Assembly (NCBI GenBank): GCA_040218145.1
Contig: JAVJQK010000012.1
Location: forward strand, 53,771-117,770
DNA: 64,000 nucleotides
Direction of reading: 5' to 3'
DNA from: Sandaracinaceae bacterium
Lineage (GTDB): Bacteria > Myxococcota_A > Polyangia > Polyangiales > Sandaracinaceae
A program made the translations under genes and the position numbers. Of this stretch, positions 1 to 7,736 are shown one piece after another (the stretch's first letter is position 1; every line of letters begins with the position of its first letter). Under the pieces are notes generated by a model, which was given only the letters and a program-made list of their open reading frames with translations, had not been told where the DNA came from and made no database searches.

Positions 1-211
1 CGCGCGCCTCGAGATCACGGAGCGGCGCGCCGTCGAGGGTGACGCGGCCGTCGTAGGGGAGCAGGCCGACGATGGCCTTGAGGAGCGTGCTCTTGCCGGC
101 GCCGTTCGGGCCCAGGATGCAGCTCACCGCCCCGCGCGGCGCCTCGAACGAGACGCCCTGGAGCACGGTCCGCGCGCCCCGCTTCACCGAGAGATCCGAG
201 ACCTCGATCAT
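1..211 (-). CDS. ABC transporter ATP-binding protein, N-terminal part (FecE/BtuD type)
   Basis: Only the first 70 or so residues are inside the window; the gene runs off the left edge. The protein starts at an ATG on the minus strand and has a clear Walker A (GPNGAGKST) at about residues 36-44, followed by the usual helix and loop of an importer ATPase. Its ATG overlaps the TGA of the upstream permease gene by four bases, so the two are translationally coupled. By family, this subunit would power uptake of an iron-siderophore, heme or cobalamin through the FecCD-type permease. The Fur-box-like site upstream of the permease favours an iron compound, which is inference. Q-loop, signature and Walker B lie outside the window. 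Confidence 0.9.
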   Translation of the reverse strand, partial: MIEVSDLSVKRGARTVLQGVSFEAPRGAVSCILGPNGAGKSTLLKAIVGLLPYDGRVTLDGAPLRDLEAR

Positions 212-1188
212 GGCTCCTCCCGCGCGGAGCGCAGCAGCAGGAGCAGGAAGAGCGGCGCGCCGAGGATGCCGGTGACCACGCCGAGCGGGACCTCGGTCTG
301 GGTCGGCAGCGCGCGCGCGAGGAGATCGCACGCCCCGAGGAAGACGCCGCCGCCGAGCAGCGCCGCGGGCACCAGGCGCCGATGCTCCGAGCCCACGAAG
401 GGTCGCAGCGCGTGGGGCACCACGAGGCCCACGAAGGCGATGTTGCCGCCGAGCGCGACCGCGGCCGCGGTCAGGACCGCCACCCAGATGATCGACCAGC
501 GGCGCGCGCGCGTGACGTCGACGCCCAGGGTGGACGCCTCCTCGTCGCCGCTGAGCAACAGATCGAGCGGGCGGCCCCAGAGATAGGCCGCGATCAGCCC
601 CGCCCCGACGAGCGGAAGCGCGAGGCGCACGTGCGGCCAGCCCACGCCGCCGAGCCCGCCGAGGGTGAAAGAGACGACGGCCCGGCCGAGCTCGTGGTGC
701 TCCTGCGCGATCGTGGTCAGGAACGAGCCCACGGCGAGGAAGAGCGAGGTGAGCGCGAAGCCGATGAGCAGGAGCGAGAGCAGGTCGGCGCCTCGGCGCA
801 CGAAGGCGAGGAGCACGAGCAAGCTCGCCAGCGCCCCGAGCAGACACCCGATGGGCAGGACCATCTCGGCCGCGAGCCAGGGCAGCGAGGACGCGACCGC
901 GCCGTGGGCGAGGAGCACGCACTGACCACCGAACGACGCCCCCGCCGTGGTCCCGAGGATGGAGGGCGAGGCGAGCGGGTTGCGGAAGAGCCCCTGGACC
1001 ACCACGCCGCCCACCGCGAGGGCGCCGCCCGCGAGCAGCGCGCCGAGGACCCGCGCGCCGCGGAGCTCCAGGAAGACGCGGCGGAGGTCCTCGTCGCCGA
1101 GATCGCCGGGCCCGACGAGGAGCGCGCCGAGGGACACCAGGGCGAGCCCCGCGAGGAGCACGATGTACGTCCAGGCGGTCCGGCTCAC
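208..1188 (-). CDS. FecCD-family ABC transporter permease (iron/heme/B12 type)
   Basis: A 326-residue inner-membrane protein with about nine to ten hydrophobic segments and the Gly-rich patterns of the FecCD/BtuC family. Examples are the early GGVVVQGLFRNPLASPSILG region (about residues 60-80) and the late GLVVPHALRPFVG region (about 254-266), which in the family contacts the ATPase. Length is normal for the family. It starts at GTG (minus strand) and its stop overlaps the ATPase start. It should form the homodimeric translocation channel for an iron chelate, heme or corrinoid. No substrate-binding protein or TonB receptor is visible; they may lie left of the window. A Fur-like site sits about 90 bases upstream. 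Confidence 0.92.
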   Translation of the reverse strand: MSRTAWTYIVLLAGLALVSLGALLVGPGDLGDEDLRRVFLELRGARVLGALLAGGALAVGGVVVQGLFRNPLASPSILGTTAGASFGGQCVLLAHGAVASSLPWLAAEMVLPIGCLLGALASLLVLLAFVRRGADLLSLLLIGFALTSLFLAVGSFLTTIAQEHHELGRAVVSFTLGGLGGVGWPHVRLALPLVGAGLIAAYLWGRPLDLLLSGDEEASTLGVDVTRARRWSIIWVAVLTAAAVALGGNIAFVGLVVPHALRPFVGSEHRRLVPAALLGGGVFLGACDLLARALPTQTEVPLGVVTGILGAPLFLLLLLRSAREEP

Positions 1189-1274
1189 GGGGCCTTGGTA
1201 GCACGCAGCGCGGAAATTCGCCGTGGTTCCCCACCCTTGCCCGTTTTCACAGCTATCCCCGTTTTGGGGCGCTT

Positions 1275-1293
1275 GATAATGAGATTGACTTTC
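1275..1293. promoter_or_regulatory. Fur-box-like operator between divergent iron genes
   Basis: The 19 bases starting GATAATGAGATTGAC match the classical 19-bp Fur consensus (three GATAAT-type hexamers) at about 14 positions by hand count. The site lies in an unusually AT-rich patch of this GC-rich genome, between the leftward permease gene and the rightward bfd-bfr genes. It is well placed to control both directions in response to iron. The match and location are seen; Fur binding is inferred. Confidence 0.5.
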
Positions 1294-1322
1294 AATGTGG
1301 AAGGGTTAGATCGGATGGAGTC

Positions 1323-1538
1323 GTGCTGGTCTGTCATTGCCATCGGGTCAACGATCGAATCATCCGCGAAGCGGCCGAAGCCGGCGCGCGCAGCTGCGAC
1401 GATGTCGGCGCGGCGTGTGGCGCGGGGACCGGATGCGGCGGCTGCCGCCCCGCGATCGAGGGTGTGCTGACGAGCGTGCGTGCCTCCGAAGGCGGCGCCT
1501 CGCTCCCGCTCATCCGCGCGCCCGAGCCCGGCGTCTGA
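1323..1538 (+). CDS. bfd: Bacterioferritin-associated ferredoxin (Bfd), [2Fe-2S]
   Basis: A 71-residue protein starting at GTG. Cysteines 4, 6, 38 and 41 give the C-x-C-x31-C-x2-C spacing that defines Bfd-type [2Fe-2S] ferredoxins. The helix between the pairs and the CGGC end of the motif are intact, while the tail after residue 55 is extra. In known systems Bfd docks on bacterioferritin and reduces its ferric core to release iron. The next gene is bfr, 52 bases downstream on the same strand, which fits. A GGAG sits just before the GTG. The Fur-like site lies about 30 bases upstream of the start, as expected for a gene induced when iron is scarce. Confidence 0.93.
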   Translation: MLVCHCHRVNDRIIREAAEAGARSCDDVGAACGAGTGCGGCRPAIEGVLTSVRASEGGASLPLIRAPEPGV

Positions 1539-1590
1539 TCGTTCCGATCGAGCGCGTGACGCGGTGACCCTTCCGCGATAGCGTCCGGGC

Positions 1591-2070
1591 ATGAAGGGCG
1601 ATCCCGACGTCATCGAGCTGCTCAACGAGGTCCTCACGGCCGAGCTGACGGCGATCAACCAGTACTTCATCCACGCCAAGATGTGCGAGGACTGGGGCTA
1701 TCATCGCCTCGCGAAGAAGAAGCGGCACGAGTCCATCGAGGAGATGCACCACGCCGACTGGGTGATCTCGCGCATCCTCCTGCTCGAGGGCGTGCCGAAC
1801 ATGCAGCGCCTCTTCCCGGTGCGCGTCGGCGAGAACGCCGTCGAGCAGCACGAGCTGGATCTCGCCGTCGAGATGGAGGCGCGCGACCGCCTCAACCGCG
1901 GCATCGAGCTGGCCCGGGCCAAGAAGGACAACGGCACCGCGGACCTGCTCGAGAAGATCCTCCAGAACGAGGAGGAGGGCATCGACTGGCTCGAGTCCCA
2001 GCTCCACCTGGTCGGGGAGATCGGCAAGGAGCACTACCTCGCCGGGCAGATCGGGCACGAAGAGGGCTGA
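1591..2070 (+). CDS. bfr: Bacterioferritin (ferroxidase His replaced by Gly)
   Basis: A 159-residue four-helix ferritin that aligns almost without gaps to E. coli Bfr by eye. Ferroxidase ligands Glu18, Glu51, His54, Glu94 and Glu127 are present, and so is Met52, the axial heme ligand at the dimer interface. The position equivalent to ferroxidase His130 is Gly (the motif reads EEEGIDWLE rather than EEEHIDWLE), so one iron site lacks its histidine. In the family the 24-mer stores ferric iron and is reduced through Bfd, whose gene is directly upstream. The FKBP gene follows after only 7 bases, probably in the same transcript. Core identity is firm; altered catalysis is inference. Confidence 0.96.
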   Translation: MKGDPDVIELLNEVLTAELTAINQYFIHAKMCEDWGYHRLAKKKRHESIEEMHHADWVISRILLLEGVPNMQRLFPVRVGENAVEQHELDLAVEMEARDRLNRGIELARAKKDNGTADLLEKILQNEEEGIDWLESQLHLVGEIGKEHYLAGQIGHEEG

Positions 2071-2077
2071 CGGTCCC

Positions 2078-2551
2078 TTGCCAGCAGCTCCGTTGAAGGT
2101 CGCGCCGGACACCGTCGTCAGCTTCGAGTACCGGCTCACCGACGACGAGGGGGTGGTCGTCGACGAGACGGACGGCGCGCCGGCCCACTACCTCCACGGC
2201 CACGACAACATCCTGGACGGGCTGGAGCGCGCGCTCGAGGGCGCGGAGCTGGGGGAGGAGCGCTCGGGCATCCTCCCGGCGAAGGACGCGTTCGGCGAGG
2301 CGAGCGACCGCGCGCCGCACCGCGTGAGCCGCTTCGCGTTCCCCAAAGACGCCGCGCTGACCCCCGGGACGCACTTCTTCGTCGACGAGGACGGCGCCCA
2401 GCGAGACTTCTGGGTCGTGAAGGTCGAGGGCGACCACGTGCTCGCCCGGCCCGAGCACCCCCTCGCTGGCCAGCGAATGCGCTACTGGGCGCGGATCCTC
2501 GGCGTGCGCCCCTCGACCGAGCGAGAGCGCGAGCACGGCCATCCGCTGTAG
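2078..2551 (+). CDS. FKBP-type peptidyl-prolyl isomerase, SlyD-like
   Basis: A 157-residue protein with the SlyD/FkpA-like pattern: a strand (VSFEYRLTDDEG), the insert start HYLHGHDNILDGLERAL, then an IF-domain-like stretch and a C-terminal strand. It lacks a signal peptide, so it is probably a cytoplasmic prolyl isomerase/chaperone; in SlyD the insert-in-flap domain provides the chaperone activity. The start taken is a TTG at 2078, 7 bases after bfr; another TTG at 2093 is possible. The last residues (REREHGHPL) have only two His, far fewer than the metal-binding tail of E. coli SlyD. Its place in the bfr transcript is suggestive but gives no specific substrate. Confidence 0.8.
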   Translation: MPAAPLKVAPDTVVSFEYRLTDDEGVVVDETDGAPAHYLHGHDNILDGLERALEGAELGEERSGILPAKDAFGEASDRAPHRVSRFAFPKDAALTPGTHFFVDEDGAQRDFWVVKVEGDHVLARPEHPLAGQRMRYWARILGVRPSTEREREHGHPL

Positions 2552-2559
2552 CAGGCAGC

Positions 2560-2581
2560 TGAAGAACGCGAGCGTTCTTCA
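2560..2581. repeat. Perfect 10-bp inverted repeat just after the FKBP stop codon
   Basis: Arms TGAAGAACGC and GCGTTCTTCA are separated by two bases (GA), starting 9 bases after the stop of the FKBP gene. It could act as the stem of a factor-independent terminator, although no T-run follows, or as a binding site for a dimeric regulator. Symmetry is seen directly; role is unknown. Confidence 0.6.
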
Positions 2582-2585
2582 CCCG

Positions 2586-2620
2586 CCTGCCCCTTGCCCG
2601 TGCCCCTGCCCCTGCCCTTG
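2586..2620. repeat. Short tandem C-rich hexamer tract (TGCCC[CT])
   Basis: About six imperfect copies of a six-base unit (variants of CCTTGC/CCCTGC) lie in the 244-base gap between the FKBP and pterin-synthase genes. Such simple tracts expand and shrink by slippage. The rest of this gap, to 2795, has a 9-bp inverted repeat (2643-2651 with 2675-2683) but no convincing gene. Confidence 0.6.
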
Positions 2621-2795
2621 CCCGCCAATCGGCGGTCACAGGCGCGCGGCACTGCGAGCACCCATCCACGGTGATGCCGCGCGTCACGCGCTGCAATGGG
2701 TTCGGGCTCCACGCCCAGCAACCGCAGGCACGGGCATCGGCACGGAAGCAGCCTGCTCGCTGTGGCGTGATGCGCGCGCGCGCTATGGTCCCGCC

Positions 2796-3332
2796 ATGTA
2801 TCGGATCACCAAGGGGATCCACGCGCACTTCGCGCACCACGTCCGGGGCCACCGCGGCGCCTGCATCTCGCTGCACGGTCACACGTGGAAGCTCGAGGTG
2901 ACGGTCGCGGCGGAGACGCTCGACGACGAGAGCTTCGTCGTGGACTTCTCGGTGATGAAGCGCGAGGTCCTCCAGCCCGCGCACCTGCTGCTCGACCATT
3001 CGCTCGCGATCGGCGAGGCGACCTGGGCCGAGACCAAGGACAGCCTGGCGACGCTGGGCAACATCCTCGTCGACTCGCGGCAGCACACCATGGGCAGCCG
3101 GGGCGAGCTCCAGCCACACCTCCAGGGCGAGCTCGCGGGCGCCCGCAACGAGCTGCCCGGGGACATCAAGATCGCCGTCTTCCCCTTCGCGCCCACCAGC
3201 GAGACCCTCGCCCGCTGGCTCTACGAGCTCGCGGAGGAGCGCCTCGCCGACGACCGCGTCTCGATCGTCAACGCGCGCATCTACGAGGCGCTCCACCCCG
3301 TGGAGACCTGGGCCGAGTACGCACCGCGCTGA
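2796..3332 (+). CDS. 6-pyruvoyl-tetrahydropterin synthase / QueD-family protein
   Basis: A 178-residue protein with the zinc and catalytic pattern of the PTPS/QueD fold: histidines at 12-15 (HFAHH), Cys23 and the LHGH motif at 26-29, then LDHSLAI (about 66-72) and a late Glu (YEAL) before the C-terminal aromatic residues. Usual QueD proteins are near 120 residues; here about 50 extra residues are inserted between the LDH motif and the second half. The family converts dihydroneopterin triphosphate to a tetrahydropterin, as in queuosine synthesis. No other queuosine gene is visible nearby, so the exact reaction is left open. It starts at ATG with no operon partner. Confidence 0.85.
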   Translation: MYRITKGIHAHFAHHVRGHRGACISLHGHTWKLEVTVAAETLDDESFVVDFSVMKREVLQPAHLLLDHSLAIGEATWAETKDSLATLGNILVDSRQHTMGSRGELQPHLQGELAGARNELPGDIKIAVFPFAPTSETLARWLYELAEERLADDRVSIVNARIYEALHPVETWAEYAPR

Positions 3333-3445
3333 TCAGGGCAGCGGCCGCTCGAGGGCCGCCCGCTCGGCCTCGCCCGTCGAGGCTGCCACCCACCACAGCC
3401 ACATGAGCCACACAGGCGTCACTTGACAGTCGATTCGGCTGCCGT

Positions 3446-3988
3446 ATGCCTCGAACTCAGATGATTCGGCTGGATGACACCGATCGGCAGATCCTCGAGA
3501 TCTTGCAGCGCGACGCGCGCACCAGCCTGGCGGCGCTCGCCGAGGCGGTGGGGCTCACGGCCACGCCGCTCCGCGCGCGCATCGAGCGGCTGGAGTCGGA
3601 CGGGGTGATCCGCGGCTATCACGCGGACGTGGATCCGACCCTGGTCGGCCGGCCGGTGCGCGCCTTCGTGCACGTCACGATGAAGGACCAGGGGCTGGAT
3701 CATCACAAGCGCTTCGTGCGCGAAGTGGCGGAGCTGCCCTCGGTGGTCTCGCTGCATCACATCGCGGGGGAGGAAGACTTCGTCCTCGAGGTGCTCTTCG
3801 AGGACATGGGCTCGGTGCGCACGTTCTTGCTGGAGAAGCTCGGGTCCATCTCGAGCATCGGCAGGGTCAAGACGAGCTTCGTGCTCGAGTCGCCCAAGCG
3901 GCGCGCCGCGGTGCCGCTGGCCGAGCCCCCCGTGCCCCCGAAGTCCTCGGGGAGGACCAAGCGCAAGAAGCGTGGAGGTGGATCGTGA
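3446..3988 (+). CDS. Lrp/AsnC-family transcriptional regulator
   Basis: A 180-residue protein: an N-terminal winged helix-turn-helix (DDTDRQILEILQRDARTSLA, with the recognition helix near residues 35-55) followed by a RAM/AsnC ligand domain (about 70-150, VRAFVHVTMK onward). The C-terminus is a basic tail (KSSGRTKRKKRGGG) of about 25 residues beyond the family norm. Members sense amino acids and control their metabolism or transport. The ATG at 3446 and another five codons on are both possible. The stop overlaps the next gene, a MarC membrane protein, suggesting the regulator acts with or on it. Confidence 0.92.
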   Translation: MPRTQMIRLDDTDRQILEILQRDARTSLAALAEAVGLTATPLRARIERLESDGVIRGYHADVDPTLVGRPVRAFVHVTMKDQGLDHHKRFVREVAELPSVVSLHHIAGEEDFVLEVLFEDMGSVRTFLLEKLGSISSIGRVKTSFVLESPKRRAAVPLAEPPVPPKSSGRTKRKKRGGGS

Positions 3989-4614
3989 GCGTCGCCGCGT
4001 TCGGAGCTCTCTGTGTCTCGTCGCTCTTCACGGTGATCGACCCGCTCGGCGTCGCGCCGATCTTCGCGTCGATGACGGCCCGGGTCGACGCGCGCGCGCG
4101 CCGGCGCACGGCGCTGAAGGCGGTGCTGACCGCGCTCTGCGTCCTGGCCGTCTTCGCGATGAGCGGCTCGGCGCTCCTGCGCCTCTTCGGCGTGACCATC
4201 GAGGCGTTCCAGATCGCCGGCGGCATCCTCTTCGCGTTGCTCGGGCTCGCGATGCTGAACGGCTCGACCGCGCGCCCCGCCGCCAGCGACGACGAGGGCG
4301 ACGCGCACGAAGACCCGAGCGTGGTGCCCCTCGGCGTGCCGCTCATCGGCGGCCCGGGCGCGATGACCACCGTGATGGTGCTGACCGGCCAGGCGGAGAC
4401 GCCCGCGCACGTCGGCATGCTCGCCGGCGCGGTGCTGGTCGTGCTCGGCCTGACCTGGGCCGTGCTCGCGATGGCCCCCGCGCTCTTCGCGCGGCTCGGG
4501 CGCCAGGGCGTCGCGCTGACCACGAAGATCATGGGTCTGGTCGTCCTCGTGATCGGCGTGCAGTTCGTGATCAACGGCGTCGTCCCGGTGGCGCGCGCCA
4601 TCATCGCGCCCTGA
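3985..4614 (+). CDS. MarC-family (UPF0056) inner-membrane protein
   Basis: A 209-residue protein with six hydrophobic segments, including the family's N-terminal FTVIDPLGVAPIFASMT pattern (about 15-31), the central VVPLGVPLIGGPGAMTTVMVL (about 113-133) and the final VLVIGVQFVINGV (about 189-201). Family function is unproven; E. coli MarC is not a drug pump as once thought, and some relatives have been linked to amino-acid export. It begins with a GTG whose last bases form the TGA stop of the Lrp gene, so the two are coupled. A link between an amino-acid-sensing regulator and possible amino-acid export is inference. Confidence 0.9.
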   Translation: MSVAAFGALCVSSLFTVIDPLGVAPIFASMTARVDARARRRTALKAVLTALCVLAVFAMSGSALLRLFGVTIEAFQIAGGILFALLGLAMLNGSTARPAASDDEGDAHEDPSVVPLGVPLIGGPGAMTTVMVLTGQAETPAHVGMLAGAVLVVLGLTWAVLAMAPALFARLGRQGVALTTKIMGLVVLVIGVQFVINGVVPVARAIIAP

Positions 4615-4661
4615 TCGGCGCCGCGGAGCCCTCTCGACTCGAGTGGTGGCATCATGACGGC

Positions 4662-6512
4662 ATGCCCCGCCTCGCCTGCCTCCTCTGTGCCCTCTTCGCG
4701 TCACTCCTCCTCGCCGGCTGCGACCCCGCCCCGATGGCCGGTTGTGCGGTCGACGGCGACTGCGAGCGGGGAGAGCGGTGCGTCGATGGCACATGCGCGC
4801 CGGGTCGGGACGCGGGTGAGGTGGACGGCGGGCGGGACGCGGACGACGACGCGGGGCCCGAGCGCGACGCCGGACCACCGCGCGGCTCCGGATGCAGCGC
4901 GGATCTGAGGGATGTGCTGGACGCGGTCGGCGGGGTGCTCCGCACGTGCCCCCCGGACCGCGGGTGCCTCGACGGAGACTGCGTGCCCGCTTGCGAGGCG
5001 GCCGCGGCCAGCCGGGGCACGGTCGGCTGCGAGTTCGCGGTCCCGACGCCGCCCTCGTACCCGCCCGCGCTGCCGCCCTGCCACGCGGTCTTCGTCGCGA
5101 ACCTCTGGCCGTCGAGCGCGCAGCTCACGGTCACGCGTGGCGGGACGTCCTACGACGTCAGCCGGTTCGGTCGGCTGGCCGACGACGCGCGCCCGGCCGA
5201 CGAGTGGCTGCCCGTCCCGGCGGACGGCGTACCCGCGGGCGAGGTGGCGGTCCTCTTCCTCTCGAGTGACCCGGACGCGGTCATGCCCGAGAACGGCGTG
5301 GACTTGAGCTGCCCGGTCACACCGGCCATCGACGCGGCGACGACCATCGCGACCGACGTCACCGACGCCTTCCGCATCGAAGCCGACGTGCCCGTGCGCG
5401 CCTACGACATCCTCCCCTACGGCGGGGCGCGCTCGCACTTCCCGAGCGCGCAGCTGCTGCTGCCGGCGAACGCGTGGGGCGAGGAGTACGTGGTCATCGG
5501 CCCGCCCCCCGGCACGCACACGACGCCGGGCCCGCTCTGGTTCCAGATCGCCGCGGAGCGCGACGGGACCACGATCCAGGTGCGGCCGAGCGTGGACCTC
5601 GCCGCGTCGGGCGCGCTCCCCGCGATCGCGGCAGGCACGACTGGCTCCGTCACGCTCGACGCGGGGCAGTATCTCCAGTGGGAGGTGGGTACCCGCGATC
5701 CCTCGGGCACGGTCATCTCCGCGGACGCGCCGGTGGCGGTGCTCGCCGGCAACCGCTTCCTGCGCCTCCAGCCCAGCCCCGCGCCCGGCGGCGACTCGGC
5801 GCACCAGCAGATCCTGCCCGTCGACGCGCTCGCCAGCGAGTACGTCGCGGCGCCGCACGACACGCGCCGCGCCGACCTCGCGCCCGAGGAGATCCGCTAT
5901 CGAATCGTGGGCGCCTTCGATGGCACCACGCTCACCTTCGATCCCCCGCTCCCCGGCGCCCCGAGCGCGATCGGGAGAGGCGAGACCGTCGAAGTGAGCT
6001 CCCCGAATGCCTTCGTGGTGCGAAGCCAAGACCGCACGCACCCCTTCGCCATGGCGCAGATGATGACCACCGCGAACGTGGAGGGCGGGAGCCGACCGGG
6101 CGCGGTGGCCCCGGGGTACGGCCCCTGGCTCGGAGACGAGGAGTTCGTGGTCGCCTTCCCGCCCGGGCAGTTCCTCGACGCGTACGTCTTCTTCACCGAT
6201 CCGGCCTACCCCACCACGAGCCTGACGGTGGTGCGCGTCGCGGTGGACGGGGCCTTCCAGGACGTCGAGGTGGACTGCCTCGGGCCGCTGAGCGGCTGGC
6301 AGCCGGCGGGGACCGATGGACGCTTCGAGGTGACGAGCGTCGACCTGATCCGCGCTGGAGCGCCGGTCGGAGGGTGCACCAATGGGCGGCGCGCGGCGGT
6401 GAGCGACGCGCCGTTCGGGCTCACCGTCTGGGGCCTCGACAGCTACTCCAGTTACGCCTACCCGGCCGGAGGCAACGCGCGTCAGCTCGCGGAGCTGCCG
6501 CCGCTCCTCTGA
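4662..6512 (+). CDS. Large lipoprotein with IgGFc-binding-type N-terminal domain
   Basis: A 616-residue lipoprotein. The ATG at 4662 is chosen because it gives a perfect lipoprotein signal (ALFASLLLAGC, Cys at about 22); the frame is open further upstream but overlaps MarC. A short Cys-rich segment (about 22-45) and an Asp/Gly/Ala linker follow. From about residue 140 there are repeated beta-strand patterns (VRAYDILPYGG, LLLPANAWGEEYVV, APVAVLAGNRF, FAMAQMM) like the IgGFc-binding domain found in many myxobacterial surface lipoproteins. It is probably anchored in the outer membrane and used for adhesion; the ligand is unknown. Family assignment is by pattern only. Confidence 0.8.
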   Translation: MPRLACLLCALFASLLLAGCDPAPMAGCAVDGDCERGERCVDGTCAPGRDAGEVDGGRDADDDAGPERDAGPPRGSGCSADLRDVLDAVGGVLRTCPPDRGCLDGDCVPACEAAAASRGTVGCEFAVPTPPSYPPALPPCHAVFVANLWPSSAQLTVTRGGTSYDVSRFGRLADDARPADEWLPVPADGVPAGEVAVLFLSSDPDAVMPENGVDLSCPVTPAIDAATTIATDVTDAFRIEADVPVRAYDILPYGGARSHFPSAQLLLPANAWGEEYVVIGPPPGTHTTPGPLWFQIAAERDGTTIQVRPSVDLAASGALPAIAAGTTGSVTLDAGQYLQWEVGTRDPSGTVISADAPVAVLAGNRFLRLQPSPAPGGDSAHQQILPVDALASEYVAAPHDTRRADLAPEEIRYRIVGAFDGTTLTFDPPLPGAPSAIGRGETVEVSSPNAFVVRSQDRTHPFAMAQMMTTANVEGGSRPGAVAPGYGPWLGDEEFVVAFPPGQFLDAYVFFTDPAYPTTSLTVVRVAVDGAFQDVEVDCLGPLSGWQPAGTDGRFEVTSVDLIRAGAPVGGCTNGRRAAVSDAPFGLTVWGLDSYSSYAYPAGGNARQLAELPPLL

Positions 6513-6560
6513 CGTCTCCGCGGGTCGCTCGTGATCGACTCCGCGCGTCGGCTCGCAGAC

Positions 6561-7640
6561 CTACTCGGAGAGGTAGCAGCGGAGCGGCGAGGTCGACGCG
6601 GCGAGGAGCGTGGTGACCATCTCCGTCACGCGGAACGCCTTGTCGGGCGGGAAGTGGGTGCGGTCGGGTTCCTCGGCGTAGAGGCGCACGGTCTCGGCCT
6701 CGCCGAGCATGTCGAACACCTCGAAGCTGTGCGCCTCGAGGTCGAGGAGGGTCACGCCGTGGTCGTTCGCGACGGCGCGCATCGCGGCCGGGTAGTCGCC
6801 GTGGGTGCGGCGCGCGCGGCCGTCGCTGCCGAAGACCATGCGGCTGACCGAGGTCACCAGGATCGGCGTCGCCCCCGCCGCGCGCGTCTCGTCGATGTAG
6901 CGCTCGAGGTACTCGCGGTAGGTCCCGTCGTAGTCGGGCGCGGCCCCCGGCTCGGTGCGGCGGTAGGCCTCGGGCTTGGAGTCGTTGTGCCCGAACTGGA
7001 TGAGCACGTAGTCGCCGGGCGCGAGCGCGGAGCGCACCGCGTCGAAGCGGCCTCCGTCGTAGAACGACTTGCTGCTCGTTCCGGAGCGCGCGGCGTTGTT
7101 CACCGTGGCGCCCGCGAGCTCCGCCTCGAGGAAGTCTCCCCAGCCGGAGCCGCTCGCGACGGTGGAGTCGCCGATGAGGTGGACGCTCACCGCGGGCGTG
7201 GGGCCGCAGGATGGGGGCGGCTCCGCGCTGCAGACGCAGTAGTCCGAGATGTGTCCCGTCTCGCGACAGCCCAGCGCCGCGCCCGCGGCGAGCGGGCCGC
7301 AGGCGTCCACGTCGTCGTCATGACTCTCGGCGCAGTGCAGGCCGAGGGCGGCGCAGGCTGCGGTGCAGCCGGTGGAGTCCTCGAAGATCAGCGCGCAGCG
7401 TCCGGCCTCGTCCCCGCAGTGGGTCCAGCCGCGATCCGTCACCGCCGCTTCGCACGTCTCATTGCCCGCGTCGAGATTCGAGGACGCGTCGACGTCGAGC
7501 CCGGCGTCGGACTCGGTCTCGCTGGCATCCAGCTCGGGGGCCGCGTCGAAGGAGGCGTCCGCGACCACCTCGGCGGGTCCTTCGCACGCCCCCGCGAGCA
7601 GCAGGGCGGCGCAGAGCGGTGCCGCCCATCGACCGAGCAT
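6561..7640 (-). CDS. SGNH/GDSL esterase lipoprotein, rhamnogalacturonan-acetylesterase-like
   Basis: A 359-residue product when started at the ATG at 7640, which gives a compact signal (MLGRWAAPLCAALLLAGAC); an ATG at 7664 is also possible. An Asp/Ser-rich linker and a Cys-rich module precede the catalytic domain. The hydrolase shows block I GDST (Ser nucleophile), a block II Gly, the block III GHND, and a C-terminal D-R-T-H-F with the Asp/His pair. This order matches rhamnogalacturonan acetylesterases (family CE12), which remove acetyl groups from pectin side chains. It is probably secreted and lipid-anchored. The upstream gene on the same strand also encodes a polysaccharide-type lipoprotein, so both may act on an external glycan. 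Confidence 0.85.
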   Translation of the reverse strand: MLGRWAAPLCAALLLAGACEGPAEVVADASFDAAPELDASETESDAGLDVDASSNLDAGNETCEAAVTDRGWTHCGDEAGRCALIFEDSTGCTAACAALGLHCAESHDDDVDACGPLAAGAALGCRETGHISDYCVCSAEPPPSCGPTPAVSVHLIGDSTVASGSGWGDFLEAELAGATVNNAARSGTSSKSFYDGGRFDAVRSALAPGDYVLIQFGHNDSKPEAYRRTEPGAAPDYDGTYREYLERYIDETRAAGATPILVTSVSRMVFGSDGRARRTHGDYPAAMRAVANDHGVTLLDLEAHSFEVFDMLGEAETVRLYAEEPDRTHFPPDKAFRVTEMVTTLLAASTSPLRCYLSE

Positions 7641-7736
7641 CACGTGGTACGGCGTGGGTCTCATCGGGGCGTGGATACCGACGGCAACGATCGGAGACAA
7701 GCCACGAAATCGGCCGGCGTACGAGGTGGGCGTCGG

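Noticed and set aside
2690..2720. GGGTTCGGGCTCC resembling a tRNA T-arm
   Set aside because: No acceptor, D or anticodon stem can be folded around it.
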